Shown: positions 1 through 13,900 of the stretch, one piece after another
How the letters are laid out: the number at the start of each line of letters is the position of its first letter
Numbering within the stretch: position 1 is the stretch's first letter
NCBI GenBank assembly: GCA_963971305.1
Contig: OZ020308.1
Location: forward strand, 24,457,275 to 24,521,274
DNA length: 64,000 nucleotides
Source of the DNA: Arcuatula senhousia
Lineage: Eukaryota; Mollusca; Bivalvia; Mytilida; Mytilidae
Direction: 5' to 3'
The notes under the pieces: model-generated
What the model was told of the DNA's origin: nothing
What the model saw: the letters and a program-made list of their open reading frames with translations, nothing else
The model's database searches: none
Program-made: the position numbers and the translations under genes

Positions 1-540
1 TTGACAAAAAAAAAAAAAAACCCAAAAAACCAAAACAATTTACATAAATTCGATGAAATACAAACATAAACTTTAATACAGATTCCTGGTTTAGGACAGG
101 CACATTTAAAAATGTGGTGGGGTTAAACTAGTTTTTTGGCGCCAACCTTCCCCCTATTGATAATCAATAACAAAGCTCAAACTAACACACAGTAAAAATC
201 AAATTGATAGAATTTCAATTCAACAAGAGAGAACCTGAGACAAAAGTACAACAAGAGATTAACGGGGCGTGGAGATTGCGTTGTGTTTTGTTACTACCAG
301 ATCCTAAGATTGCAATAAAGGAGTAAGATTTGTTAAAAAAAAAAACGTTTTTACCAAAAATTTCTTTATATAAATGTCAGGCCCATCGGATCTGAGTCTC
401 CAATTACTCTGACATATTGCCTTATTTTGTCTTTTCTCTCTCCAAGTTCGGTAGTTTTTGTAATCATCCTATTTATGTAAGACCAGCCCGGTTAACCCCA
501 TCCCCAAACTATCATTATCATTTATCGAATGATTGACACT
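1..540. other. AT-rich left edge, no gene seen
   Basis: No exon is supported. The stretch at about 380-480 (TCTCTCTCCAAGTTCGGTAGTTTTTG) resembles the end of the dispersed repeat seen at 11040-11180, 18720-18880 and 32440-32570. Confidence 0.4.
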
Positions 541-559
541 AATGTCCGAATGGACGAAA

Positions 560-1325
560 AGTTGTTAAACACTAGTGATTTCACTACAAAAAAGTTGGTA
601 TTTTTTACTGAAAAAGTAGTTTTGAAACTGGCTCGTCAGTTAAATTACAAAAAATGTTTAAATCAATATATGTAATGCTTATGGCTTCCCAGACAAAAAA
701 GTTTTTTGTTTGCCTTTCGAGGCTCTACTAATAAAAGTATTTACATATTGGAAACTCATGGATTTACTGGCGAAAAGATGTTACTGTATGGCACTTATGT
801 ATTTACTAAAGAAAAGTTTTTTTTACATGTCTGAAACTCATGGACACCTGACGAACATTTGTTTGTACGGTTGACATTTTATACTTTACTGGTAAAGCGT
901 TTAACATGTGTTTAAATGTTTGACACAATCACACTCATGTTTGGGGAAGCTATTATTATATTTAGCACTTGTGAATGACGAAAAGTTGCTATCATGCTTG
1001 TTATGATGCTTTGCACTCATGAATTTACTGACGAAATGTTTTTTGTTTGATACTCGTGGATTTACTGCAAAAAAATTGTGGTTTTTTGCGTTTGCCAATC
1101 GTGGAATTACTGACGAAAAGTTGTTTTTATGTTTGTACTCGTGGATTTATTGGCGAAAAGTTGTTTTTATGTTTGTACTCGTGGATTTATTGGCGAAAAG
1201 TTGTTTTTATGTTTGTACTCGTGGATTTACCGACGAAATTTTTTTATGTTTGTACTTGTACTCGTGGATTTAAACACGAAAAGTAGTACTCATGGATTTA
1301 CTGACAATTTATTTTTATGTTATTG
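560..1325 (+). repeat. 40-bp minisatellite with degenerate flank
   Basis: Core unit ACTCGTGGATTTATTGGCGA plus AAAGTTGTTTTTATGTTTGT, 40 bp, best preserved at about 1135-1260. Degenerate versions (CTCATGGATTTACTGGCGAAAAG) extend left to about 560. The short reading frames it produces in all phases are by-products. Confidence 0.85.
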
Positions 1326-1477
1326 ACATGAAGGTTACAACGACTTCTATTTTGAGTCATGTTCATTTATTTTCCATACCAGTTTTACCTTTTCCATGAC
1401 ATCTTTGACCATTTGTTTAACCATGCATGAGTCGTGGGTGATTTGTGCTTTCATGACCGTCGTTCATCTGCCTTAGG

Positions 1478-1746
1478 GAGCAAACATTTGATTTTTATGG
1501 GGGGAGGGGGCTATGGATATTTTGTCGTCTTTCCTTTTGATTTTCTGAAAAAGCTGAACCTGGACTTTTTTGGCGACAATTTTTTTTATTTTTAAATCTA
1601 TTAAATTTTCAGCCAAGACTACCATCCTGCCTTTTTTTTTAATTCTAAGCACTGTCCTACCTTTTTATTTTTGTATTTTTGCCATCCTGCCTTTTTATTT
1701 AAAAATTTCACCATAGCCCCTCCCCCATAAAATCATATTGGAAACC
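1478..1746. mobile_element. MITE with about 35-bp inverted ends
   Basis: The left end has TTTTTATGGGGGGAGGGGGC and then TATGG. The right end is its complement, CCATAGCCCCTCCCCCATAA. The interior is T-rich with repeated CATCCTGCCTTTTT. No coding capacity; no clear target duplication. Confidence 0.7.
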
Positions 1747-2735
1747 TGAAACTTACCTTTACAAATATCTAATTAAGCGTTAGGCAAATTATGATGAAAC
1801 AAAGTCTATTACTATAAATTTTAATAAAGTCCCGATACAAATTAAAGATTGACATCAGTGTGTAAAAATATACTGAAATCTACAACTACTTTCAAAAATG
1901 CACCATATAAAGTTCATGTAATAAATGCATCGTATCACATGCAGTTAGATATGAAATGGACGGCTTGCTTGTATAATTCGGCGTTATATATCAACTTAGA
2001 TTTAAGAAAAAAAAAACTACTGGACATCAAAATTAATGTACACAATCTTCAGCCATGAAGACTGTTTGAAAGGAAGCAACCGGGAATTTTCAAAAAGGGG
2101 ATGTAATATAGAATTTTTTGCAGAATATTCCTTTATATGTATGAAATAGTGTTTAATCAAATTTGATTTTATGACCAACCATTTTTGTTGGAATTGGTAA
2201 AGCTTGAATTTTTGTTCCAATATTCAAAGGCGTCATGTCATTGTTGGCAATTATTTTTAAAGCATAAATCCTTCTAAAGTTATTTTTGATCAATCTTTCT
2301 TGTCAAATATCTTTGTCATCAAAGCCCGATTTGTTAGATATTTGAGGAATAAACCAAGCCAACCCCCACTTCAAGAAAAATTATTTGGTATAGTCCGCTC
2401 CTGATATGATCTTGATTAAACAAATTTAATCATATTTGTTTAAAACTAAAGGCCAAGAAGTTGCAAATTGCGATGCATACCCATTTTTCATTTTAAATTT
2501 CCGAAATTCTTTTCTATTGATTCATACTTTAATCGCAATAGAAAGCCCTAATAATTCAGCGTAAAGCTGCCATGACAAATCATGCGTATAACATGCATTT
2601 CTTTCTGTTCAGAGGAATACTATAAGCGAAGGAAATCTAATATAAACTAAGGTATGTTTACAGATGTTGTACATAGAAATGATGCTCTTAATACATATGA
2701 AACTTATTATTTGCACTAGTTAAATTTTAAATGAC
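1747..2735. other. 3' flank of NLR gene
   Basis: AT-rich sequence downstream of the NLR stop codon, presumably 3' UTR then intergenic. I saw no consensus AATAAA on the minus strand close to the stop; ATTAAA variants occur near 2430 and 2155. Confidence 0.3.
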
Positions 2736-4941
2736 CTATAATGAAAGAATTACATTTTTAGAATCATCTAAACCTACGACTTTTAACTGTTCTATTTTCG
2801 TGTGAGAAATCAAACTTTTGCCTTCGGACGTGACTTTTGTGTTCTTCAGTACAAGTTTCTGTAAGCTTCTATTCTCAATAATAGCCTCTGCTAAAACTTT
2901 GCACATGTCCGTTCCTAGCTCACAGTTGCTGAGGTCTAAAGTCTGTAATGTCCGCGTCAGACGAAGGCACTCAGCTAACGTAACAACGCCCGGGCGATCG
3001 AGTTTTGCCCCGCATAGTTTCAACAATCGAATAGTTTGGCAGAGTTTGAGCCCTTGCAATACGGCAACGAAATCGGAACCAGCAAGCTGGGTGTTGCTGA
3101 TGTCTAGTTTAATCAACGACTTAGCATGCTCCAACTTGTAACTTAGTTCCGAGGCACACATCATATTCAGTTTACAACCGGTAAAGTTTAATTCCTGAAT
3201 GGTCGTTGGCAAGTGTTGCAGAATAAAATAAGATATTGAAGCAGATTTTGAGTTTAGCAAACAAAATTCTTTAGTTTTTGTCATATTTTCGCATGCATTT
3301 TGAAGCTTTGCCCACGTATCCGCAGAAACGTTTCTGTGTGGCCGTTTGCTGACGTCACTAAGAATAACGGTATCGATGGCAGTTACTTCCGTCATGAAGG
3401 CATTTAGAAATCTTGACATAAGATCTAGAGTTGACCAATGAATTTTCAAAGTCTTTATACGTCCCGTCTTTGCTACATTTGTTGCAAGTTCTATGTAGGT
3501 ATCAAGTTGGCTAGAATAAGATGGCTGAAGGACTAAGTCAAGGAACGTAATTCTGTTCCCTTCTTCCGACATTACTAACGGCAAGGCTGTTAATATTCTA
3601 GATGGGATAAGTCCATCTCTTTTAATGATTAGTTTAACGGGCAATGATTGAGATACTATTTCACAAGCATCTTCCCTGAAATCACATTCAGCCAAGCTTT
3701 GAAGACTAACATTGTAATCCATTATTTTCCCATTGGGTGCGTTCGATACGGTTGAGGCAGACTCGATTGAACGGACGGATTGTTGATCATCAAAAATGAC
3801 CTTCGTGTTGCTAATATTGCGCATCGCAAGATCAGTGAAAAGGCTCTTAACTGTCGAGGTATCGTAGTCGAATCGGTACAGACCACACAGAAACGTTATC
3901 ATCTGTGAATATCGAGAGTATTTCATCATCTTATTGTCACGTATTATCGATGACATCTCGTCCAAGACGTGATCACTCAAATGGCGCGCTGCCAAGAAAT
4001 CTTGCATAAGCGAGCAGGTAAATTTCAGACATGGACCTGAAAGACGGAAAAATGCTCCAAACTGGAATATCATAGGATTAGTTGACTCAGACGTTAAATC
4101 CTCATCTGAAAAGGCTCTTTGACCATCTCTTAATGAATCAAATGCGAATTTACATAGCTGATTTATTGCACTTACAACATCCTCTGGAAACTCATAACCT
4201 AAAATGTCAATTTTATGTTTCTTGCAATAATGAGCTGCCATGCTTAGACCAAACATCTCAAGTAAACCAGTAATGCCGTCGATCTCTTCTATGTTGGCGC
4301 TTTTGTTGGTCTGGTAAATTGCGAATAAAAGCAGGCAGACGATTGGCTGCGATAGATACTTATGCAATTCGATTTGGTCATTATCGACAAGGTCAAACAA
4401 AGCTTGATGCTTTTCGGGATGAGACTTGAAATGGTAGAGGTATGTTTTCATACATCTTGTAATTGAATGTGAACTAAATCCTACATTGAACATTTTGGAG
4501 TCTGGAGAAAATCCCAACGAATGAGAAACATCCGGGTTCGATGCTACTATAACGGTAGCTTGCGGAAGGTTTGCACCGGAGAGAATTTCCTGCAGATCGC
4601 GCATGTCTGTTTTGCCGTTATATCCATCTAGAAGAAATAAAACTTCCTGAGAGTTCTCTGCCAATTTTGTCCAAAATTCTTCGTATTTGATCTTAAAATC
4701 GTCCGGAAATAATTTGTGATACAGTGCTGGTTTGAAGTCTCCCTGTATCGTGGCGAGGTCAACATACAGGAGGAGGTTGTAGTGGTTTTTGAAGTAGCCT
4801 TTATGGGTAGCCCACATGTGGGTTATCATTGCACATAAGATTGACTTTCCACTACCTCCCGCGCCTTCCAACACGATACGCTTTCCTTTTCCGTTCGGCT
4901 CAGTTTGTGGCGGGAAAAACTCACTCAAATGTAGTCGCTTT
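2736..4941 (-). CDS. NLR gene exon 6 (NACHT NTPase and LRRs, terminal exon)
   Basis: A single 2206-nt terminal exon. The acceptor is CAATTTTTAG before 4941, and the stop TAG is at 2738-2736. One base completes the Gly codon from exon 5, then KRLHLSEFFPPQTEPNGKGK leads into Walker A (GAGGSGKS). Walker B is LFLLDGYNG. The next strand ends TVIVASNPD where NACHT proteins usually read TSRP, so the sensor Arg appears to be missing. Long helical NACHT-associated regions follow. The last 158 residues contain three to four ribonuclease-inhibitor-type LRRs of about 28 residues (for example IKLDISNTQLAG, LQTLDLSNCELGTD, LQKLVLKNTKV). The long uninterrupted reading frame is by itself strong evidence for a gene. 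Confidence 0.92.
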
Positions 4942-7900
4942 CTAAAAATTGAAAAAAAACATTTGTATAATCAAAGCTATATTTTTGTATTTTGAAATTG
5001 TTGATGACTTTATAAGGTATTGTTGAAATCTTAAGTTAAACAGTTGCAAAACATTTTATGTCAATTCATATTTTTAATATATGATGTTCTTTTGAAACAG
5101 GTTTTATTAATTGAAATATATTTTTTTTTGTAATGATGTTATAATATTCTTGCTTAACCTATTCCTATAGTTATTTTCATAGCCAGTTTTTAGATAGTGA
5201 TGTAAATTGATAACAATAAATTTTCATTTGAAACAATTTCAATAAAAACGTAAGTGCAGTGTTGTTGTTTTTTTTATTATAAAATAGTTATCCTCAAATA
5301 CAATTGCACTTAGTTTAATGTTGATAAAAACATAAATTTATGGTTTGCTTTCACATTAACATAGGGATTGATCAGTTGATTTTGTGGAAAAAAAACCTTA
5401 ATAAAGCATACCCATTGGAATCTAGAATATCTAATGGTATATACAGGTCTCTGATGTTAACAGTGATATTCTCTGCCCAGGAAAATGGGTGGCATCTAGT
5501 GAACATGGTCTTGTATGTGTTATAGAGATAGTCTCTGCAAACTCCAACGACATCTGTAATATATATGGAATTCAATATTATTTTTTTAAAGTTGCTTGAT
5601 GCAAGCACATCATACTTGAAATACTTGAAGACAATATGACTGAGAAGAAATAACTGATGTCACAATGCTTTCTAAAAGATTGCAATAAAATGTTTTCAAA
5701 ATTTGTAAGAAAAAAGTCATGCAATATCAAAAAAAGAACTGTTTGAATATATTACGTCGTCCAGGTGAATGTGTACAACTACAGAACACTATAACTGGAA
5801 TTGGGGTGTTTGGTGTCACTAAAGCAGACTTTGACTGTACCAAGTTGGAAACTATTTGTATACTAGTAATTGCCTAAAACGAATCGTTACCTTTATTGTA
5901 TGAAAGAAGCAGAAGTACCAATGGGGTATCAGAATGTCAAAAGTCCGAAAGGGTAGAGACAATACCAGTAAACACCAACAAGAACGGGACAAAAACAGAC
6001 AACATGTAAAACATGGAAACACAAAATAACTGAATATCAATCAACAACGCGAACTCCAGTCGAAACAAGAGTGCACTCAGGTGCTCCGGAAGAGTAAGCA
6101 GTTCCTGCTTGCTATAGTACACCTGTCGGGTTGCCAATCGTCCATTCAGCGTGTCAAATCCGGTAAAGTAAGACAAAACAAAACCCTATGACAAACCAAC
6201 ATCTGCACTCATCTGAGAGATCGAAATCCCATATTTGTCTATAATTGCATGATGTCTTCCGTAAAATTTCTTGAGTGCAGACAGCAACCGAGGAGCAACA
6301 TAACTCGTGTGAGCAATTTTTGCGTCAGACATGTCGCTCTGCTAAGGAAATCGATGTTAGTCCCGCACGCTCTGGAGTAACGAATCAATTGAGATACGTA
6401 AACTCCATAAGCTGGAGCGGACGGAATGAAGTAATATATTTTATGACAATATTTTATGACAATGATTGCATAACTAATAAAATATATGATTGTGTTTTTT
6501 TGGAGATAACTATCTTTGATAAAAAATGTAGTTGTATGTTATTTTGTAAAAGTATTGATAAACAAAAGTTTAAACAATCTTAATAAACAAAAATCTAAAA
6601 ATTGTTTATTGTTTTAATTGCAGAATTCTTTTCGAGGGCCAAGTCAGGTGTAAGTATATGTATCTAGTACTAGTAATTTTGAATTGAATTCTCCAAAGGG
6701 GGGTTTTAGATATAAACTGGACATTTTATATAAAGATAAATTGATATTGAAATCTTAATGAAATCTTCATATTTTTCAATGCAAATTAAAAATACTAAAT
6801 GGTCCTTCTTTACACATTCTAGCTGACTTTGGGTTTGTTTGAACGAGCAAAATAATTTGAACGTACAAAAACCCTGTGAAATAGAATATACAATACAAAA
6901 ATGGTCATGAGTCATTTGTTAATTTAATTTATTTTCCCCAGGTCATTACAATTCTTAACAACTTTAATGACTTTTCTAAAAGTATAATTAAAAAAAGATC
7001 AATAAATCAGACAGTAAAAAGAAAGAATAGTTAACACACGTACGTATATAGATTTATCAAACAAGATGGTCTAGTTCCTAGCAACAATGCAGCAACACCA
7101 CGCCTTCTAAACAAAACAAACACCTAACAAATCATTTGCCCATCTACCCAGTTTAATAGTTCATTCATTACAACACAAAAAGACCTTAATATCAAATATT
7201 TGGCATAAGTACTCGATTTGTTTAGACGTTATAAATATTTAAATTGATTTTTATCATATTTGGCAGTCCTTGTTTGTTGGTCAATAGACTACTGGTATTA
7301 AGATCTGCTATGTCATTTTGTACGCATACGGAAAATGTTTTCTTGATTTTTAAAGTTCCATAAAAATCTTATAATTAGTGGTTGTCAACCCTCTAAATGT
7401 TTGCTTTGATATTTTAAATGACAAAGTACTTATTGCTCACATCCATATACAGCATACATGTACTTGAATCATATTTGCCATGAAGTTCTTTTAAAACTCC
7501 CCTAAATGCTTAAGCACAAGTTTGTTTGGCAGGTACAAAATTGTTTTATATTTAAGTACTTGATAATGCATACACCTTAAATTAAAGTCCTATAAAAATA
7601 TGATTATGAAGTGTATAAAGTACAAAAAGCAATCGGTGTCTGACAGAGCTAACATCCGCATGTTATTTTTGAAAGAGTACTGTACTAAAGGCTCTTTATC
7701 AAAAATAATCTCAAATATGGCATATAGAGAAGTTACACTTAATAGGCTTTATTGTTATTGAAAATCAAACATTAAGAGGGTAGAAACACAGAAATAATAT
7801 GATGAGCATCCATACTAAACAAAATCTAAAAACCAGGACAATTAATAGATCTAGGTTTCTAATTTTCACGTGTCAGATTCCATTAACCGAGTTGGCAAAT

Positions 7901-10900
7901 GTTTTTCTGTTTTTAAGACTCTTTCATCACACAAATGATGCCTAATTGTTATCTTGCTGAAACAGATCAAGAAAGAACAATACATGCAGGTACCACCAAG
8001 AGGTTTAATTACAATTTGCGCGCAGACCACATAAAACTTGAGTTAGGGTGTTGGGTGGGTTGTAATTCATTCATTTATCTGTGCAGCACTCACCAATATT
8101 ATCGTCATATTCAAATACTTAAAAAATACAAACATATATTAGGATCAATTTTGGACAAAACAGCTAGTAAATGAAATTTTGACACCAAAAGGAACGAAAA
8201 TTATAAAGAAGGTAGAATCAGACCAATTGATGTCCATTTGGTTCAATCTTATCTTAAAAAAGGCAAATGTTTCACATATATTTCAGGCCGGATTCTATGG
8301 AATTACCAAGGAACGATGCAAACCAATCCTGGGGTAGTCTTTCAGAAACTGTAAATGTCAGATAAAGATGAACAAATTTCGTTGCTGCCCCACACTCCGG
8401 ATGCTGTAATGGGCATATGACGTTGTTAAACATGCTGGTTTTAACACTTTTACATTGTGTAAAAATAACAAATAGACCTTTTACCATGATCACCCCACAT
8501 ATAAACATTACAATGATTCAGAAGAATGTGCGTGTTAAAACTTAATTAAATCAGAAAAAAGTTCATATCATTTACTTACCACGACGAACTAGTAAAAGTA
8601 TAATGCAGAATGATTAGTCACAAAATATTTGTTCTAAGTGTAATTTGTACCAAAGTGGCAATGCACGAAACTATCAAAACCTTGTTGAATTTGTGTTAAG
8701 ACATATTCGTGGGATGTTTCACAATTTGGTAATCTGTGCATTAAAAATTGGTACCACTGCCAGGATTCCACACACTTTCCCTATTACACTTGGCAACATA
8801 GATATAGAATGCTTCCTTGCAATAAATATGTGATTATCACTGAAGCCCTGTCACTTGATTTTATTAAACGTGCAAAATTATACACATGGGTATGTGATTT
8901 TAAGGGGACACATGTGCAATGTTAGCCCCTGGTTTTGGACTGCAGTCCAACTCACCAACTTGAGGTTTAGATATCTTTGTTTTCACTGAAATGTAAAATT
9001 GTAAATAAATTTTTCTTTTTAGCAATGCTACGATCTGAACAGATCTCAGTGTCTACAATCCTTCTTAGATATTAATAACAGGTATGTTACCACATTTTAA
9101 AACAAGACCCCCATAAAAAATAGATAAAAGGAAAAGAAATAATCGAAAAAAAAAACAACTTAATGAAAGAGTGATGTTATTAAAAGTTCTTTTTTGAGGT
9201 TCCCCGTTTTATGGTACATTTTAATGTATGTCTTTCATATAATTTACTTTAATTTCAATTTAAAAGTACGAAGAGCCAACAAAATCTTTAACATAGTGAT
9301 TTTACTGTTAAAAGTAAGTAAAAAGAGTTTTTAGCAATATAAAACGGAAAATATACACCAAACTTCTATGAATAAGTAACAAAAGGAAAAAAATAGATTT
9401 TGAAGATGCGAAAATACCCAAAATATCCAAAGCATTTTGTGCAAAGAGAAATAAAAAGGAACCCACAAATAGGCTCAATTATACAGAACGTTGAAACACC
9501 TTAAAGGATGTAAAGAAAGAACAAAATGTAAAAGAAAGAATATTGAGATATTCAAAACACCCAAAACAAAATGACCATAGGGGTCGCCTGTTACCTGTGA
9601 ATGACTTACCGAATGTATCTATTCCTTTTGTTTGTTCAAAGAATATATTATAATAATTATCATTCATAAAATATCTAGCAAATTAAAACACACCATGCAT
9701 TATACTAATCTTACACTCAGACTTAAATTCTGCTTTTCTCCTATCTAAACACAAAATTGTACAATTAACGTATTGTATCTCCTAAAAAGCAAAGCTAACT
9801 AAAAGTTCGTGAATACTTTTCCATGTAAAGCTTTTTCTAATTGTGAAAACTACTTTATTTAGAAAGTGCAAAATTATAGTACATGTACATCTTAACAGAA
9901 ATATGTAGACAATAATTAATTCCTGTTAAGGTCTTACCCACTGTATCCTTGATGCCATGCTTGTACACCTCTTTCCTTATGGCCATGACGTCATCATATA
10001 ATTTTTTGTACTTGAACTTGATGGAATCACAGAGCGCCTTGAAACCAAACGATAACTTCGTGTTGTTAATAATGTCGATAATTATTTGCATTCTCTCTGA
10101 GTTTTTGGAATGGGACAGAATTTCTTGTCTCTCGCTGAATTTGAGGACTTGGTTTTGCTGCAGACGATCGAGTATGTCTTCTGCTTGCACGCCATCTACA
10201 AACATTTTGTATGTTTTCTGTAAAACCACTTTGTCCTCCCTTGGTATTCCTGTTATAAACAATAATTTGAGCAAAGTAAGTGAATATTTTTCTCATAATT
10301 TTCAACAAATCATGCATAGTAATAATTTTTCGCCAAAGCTATCTTTTAGCAATATGCTTGATTTCCTTATTGACAACATATATGTCACATTTGGGATAGA
10401 GATATTCCTACAACAAATTGGCATTCCATTGGGCACAAATTGTGCTTCTTTTCTCGACGACTTGTTTTTATACTCTTATACGATACTATTTTTTTCAGGA
10501 ACTCGTAAAGAACAAAAAGATGAAAGAGGCAAGATCCTTTAATCTCACTTTCAGATACATTTATGATGTCCTTTCTGTCAACAACCCTTAGTTTCGTAAA
10601 TAGATGTCTTCGATATATCCTTCAGAGTGAGAGATAAACAAAACCACCGAATTTTATGCTTCACGTCTTTTTGTTTTTGGATTTGCATCTCGAATTTGAC
10701 CAAGGTGGTCATCTCAGTACAAAGATTTACGATAAAGAGACGACTTTAATCATAAAAATGTTAATTTTCCTAACCTGAAAAGTAACAAACCTACTTCACC
10801 TGCTTATGGTGGTTATATTTCACAACTTATTCGATATGTTAGGGCTTGTACAAATTTTTCAGATCATTTTATACGACACCGCTGTCTCCTTGACCGACTT

Positions 10901-13900
10901 TTAGATCAGGATTATAAGAGAAAATTCTTACACGATCTCTGAAAACAAATTTTCGTTCTGTATCAGCCGTTGGTGGAAAAAATCAAAATATGTTAAATAA
11001 ACGTATTGGTTAGTGATTGTTTTGATTAGTGTTTGGCTTAAAACCAGGTTTAGCCCACCATTTCTTTTGAAAAACCTGTACCAAGTCAGGACCATTGTGG
11101 TCTTCAATTTGTCCGGTATGTCATCCATGTTTGTCCTTTCTCTTGGACAATGAGATTGATCATCCAAGTTCGGTAATTTTGATAATAACTTTATTTCCTA
11201 TTTCATATGTTCAAAAAGTTTCAACGTTTCAGAATGCCGCAACCAAACTGAAAGAAATTTGACTTCAAACAAACAAACCCATTTATCGTACTACGAAGGT
11301 TTACTACTAATATGGCTTATGAAACTAAATGAATTTAATGACAAGTCTATTTGGTGGTATAAAAAACCTTGAAGGAACATACCATTTTCATCTTTGCTTT
11401 TGTTTTTCAGTGACCTTCCTCGTCTTTTAGATACATTTGACTTTGGTGTCATGACCAATTTTCTACCGTCTGCCCATTGCTCCTGAAATAGTGTGACGTA
11501 ATGGTTCTGCAGTTCTGTTGTGATTGTCTCGTGCTCGATTCTGTGGAGACGAACTCTGATTGGTGGACCACCAAGACGAACTAAAACGTCCCTGACCTGG
11601 TTCCAAAGAGAGACATACTCTTCTGGGGACATGGTATCTGTGGAATGAAGATAATTAAGTGTTATTCTAGTTTCATGTTGTACAGAGGTATGCTTAGATT
11701 AATTTTTTTTAATTTTATCTTTATAATAATAAACATTTGAATTCAAAGTACTTTCTTAACATTTGAAAACACAAGTGCAAGGAAATGCATTTTAATAAAC
11801 ATTGGACTCAAATTTCAATTTAAAGATTCATATGATAGATACACTCTAACCAAAAGTTGAAATTAAGAAGTGGCCTTTCACATTAAGACAAAACTTATTC
11901 AAAATTTAGATTTTATGACAAACTTAGATGTTTGTTAATTATTCTTTGTAGAATTAGAGTATGGGTAAACAAATAAAATTTACTACAATAATATCATTTG
12001 AGGATCATTGATCACCATCGATTACCTACCCATGCGAGCGACTTTCTCATGAAGCAGTTGAAGTCGTACGATATCACCACTAAGACTACTGTCAGTAGGT
12101 AGTGGGGGTGCTCCCCACCCATTGGGGTATGGAGGACACAAGTGGCAGATCGACTGGAGCAAGATGATCAACGTTCTGCTGTCGTATTGTTGTGACGCAG
12201 TATGCTTCTTGTTGATTGGATACAACATTTCCCATATTTTGTCATTGATGACGTTGGACGCGTGCAGACGATGTAGAACTGCTTTAACGTGCGCTTGCGC
12301 GAGATGTTCTCGCAGGTTCAATGGGGGATGGACACTGTCAAATGTACTTTTCAGTGCAAAGGTACCTGCATCCATCAAAAGCCATACTATCCGTGCTACG
12401 TTTTCCCGTTCTTTTGTTGCAATGTTCATTTTCTTGGCCCAATTCTGGTCCATATTAGCTCTGAAATAATAGTTTAGATTGTATTCAATGCATTCGTACC
12501 AAGTTTTCAATGGAAATATATTTTACTGCTCATAAGGCATGATATAAATTTAATGATATAACAACATGATTCCACGCACTCAGTACAAAGTCTTAATTAC
12601 ATATCATATATTATTATTTGAAAAGATATAATTTGACAGGCATGCATTCTTTCTTGTATAGAAGAGAAATGAAACGAAAGAAGGGTTCAAGCTTAACATC
12701 TAATTTAAATGGTTGGTTAGAGCATTAAAATGATTTATGTATAAATGTACTTGATGATAAAGTGCATTTATATCAAAATGGAATATAAAGTTGTTGCAAT
12801 TTAATCGGTTCCTAATAATGTAATGCGAAAAAGATTTATTCAAGTTTTCAAATCAAATCTGTTATTTCTTAAATTAAAAGTTAAATCATTTATATTACAT
12901 TTTACAACTTAACTATTTTCTTTATATGACATGGTGTAAACTAGTATCATCGTTATTTGCGTATCAGCATTTATGTTGATTAAAAAGATTTTTTTAAACT
13001 GTATGTTGTCTCTTGAAGATTATGCAGAATGGAGACTGCAACACAAATGATATCAACCACTCAAGAAATTCATATAATTTAAAAATTTGAATTTAAAACA
13101 GAAAGTTGTGGGCATCCCAATATAGATATGCATGTAAAAGAAATGAAATATTTGGTGCAATGCTTGGTGTCAAATTTAAATTTTGGCAACCCTGCATAAT
13201 ATTTTGTAACAAAAATAGGGTCAATTTAATATGTCTGAAGTGGGTTAAACTGTCTTCATATAAGCTATAATCCGATAAACTCGTATTGGATAGCCACATA
13301 CAACTAGTGTTATAAGTAGTTTAGAAGATCATATCTGCTACCCATAACTTTACATTAGCAAATAAACAACAATACCTAGAAATATTTCTTTGTCTCTTAA
13401 GACAAGACTAAAAGACTTATCTGATGTTGTCACGTCCTAACAAATATGTTGTCTAATTGACAAGATGTCTCCAGATATTTTAATAAGTGATCATGAAAAT
13501 TCTGTCAAATAAGATAGGTTAGTGGAGACAAAGCATAATTCACAAATTATTGAGAATCGAATGGTCACGATTTGTTTCAATTAATTTTTCATTTTTAAAT
13601 CATATACAAATAGCTCGTTTCAATTGTTATGCAATATTACAAAAAATACTATGTCTAAAGAGAAAATAAATTATATGATTAAAACAACATACCCCATAAT
13701 CCATTATGACACGTTATTTTATGTATTTACAGGTCATAAAATATCAAGAGAACATGGATTTAAAGTCCACAGTAAAACTACTGAAGAGATGATTGTATGT
13801 ATGTATAAATCTACCAACAGATCAACTGTAAATTCCACCAGACGTGACGCGTATATTTAAAATTTAATTCTACCAGTTAAAATTCAAAGAGCGTAAGTCA

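Noticed and set aside
1019..1326. Three plus-strand frames of 65-84 residues with repeated LFLCLYSWIYW-like text
   Set aside because: They are frames through the 40-bp minisatellite.
2818..3141. 107-residue plus-strand frame
   Set aside because: Antisense shadow of the LRR-coding part of the NLR terminal exon.
6275..6583. 102-residue plus-strand frame in NLR intron 4
   Set aside because: Its first half lies in a dispersed repeat that recurs at 33735-33930, the second half is AT-rich; no motif.
9949..10542. 197-residue plus-strand frame
   Set aside because: Its left half is the antisense of the CARD exon and its right half is the dead reverse-transcriptase fragment; the fusion is accidental.
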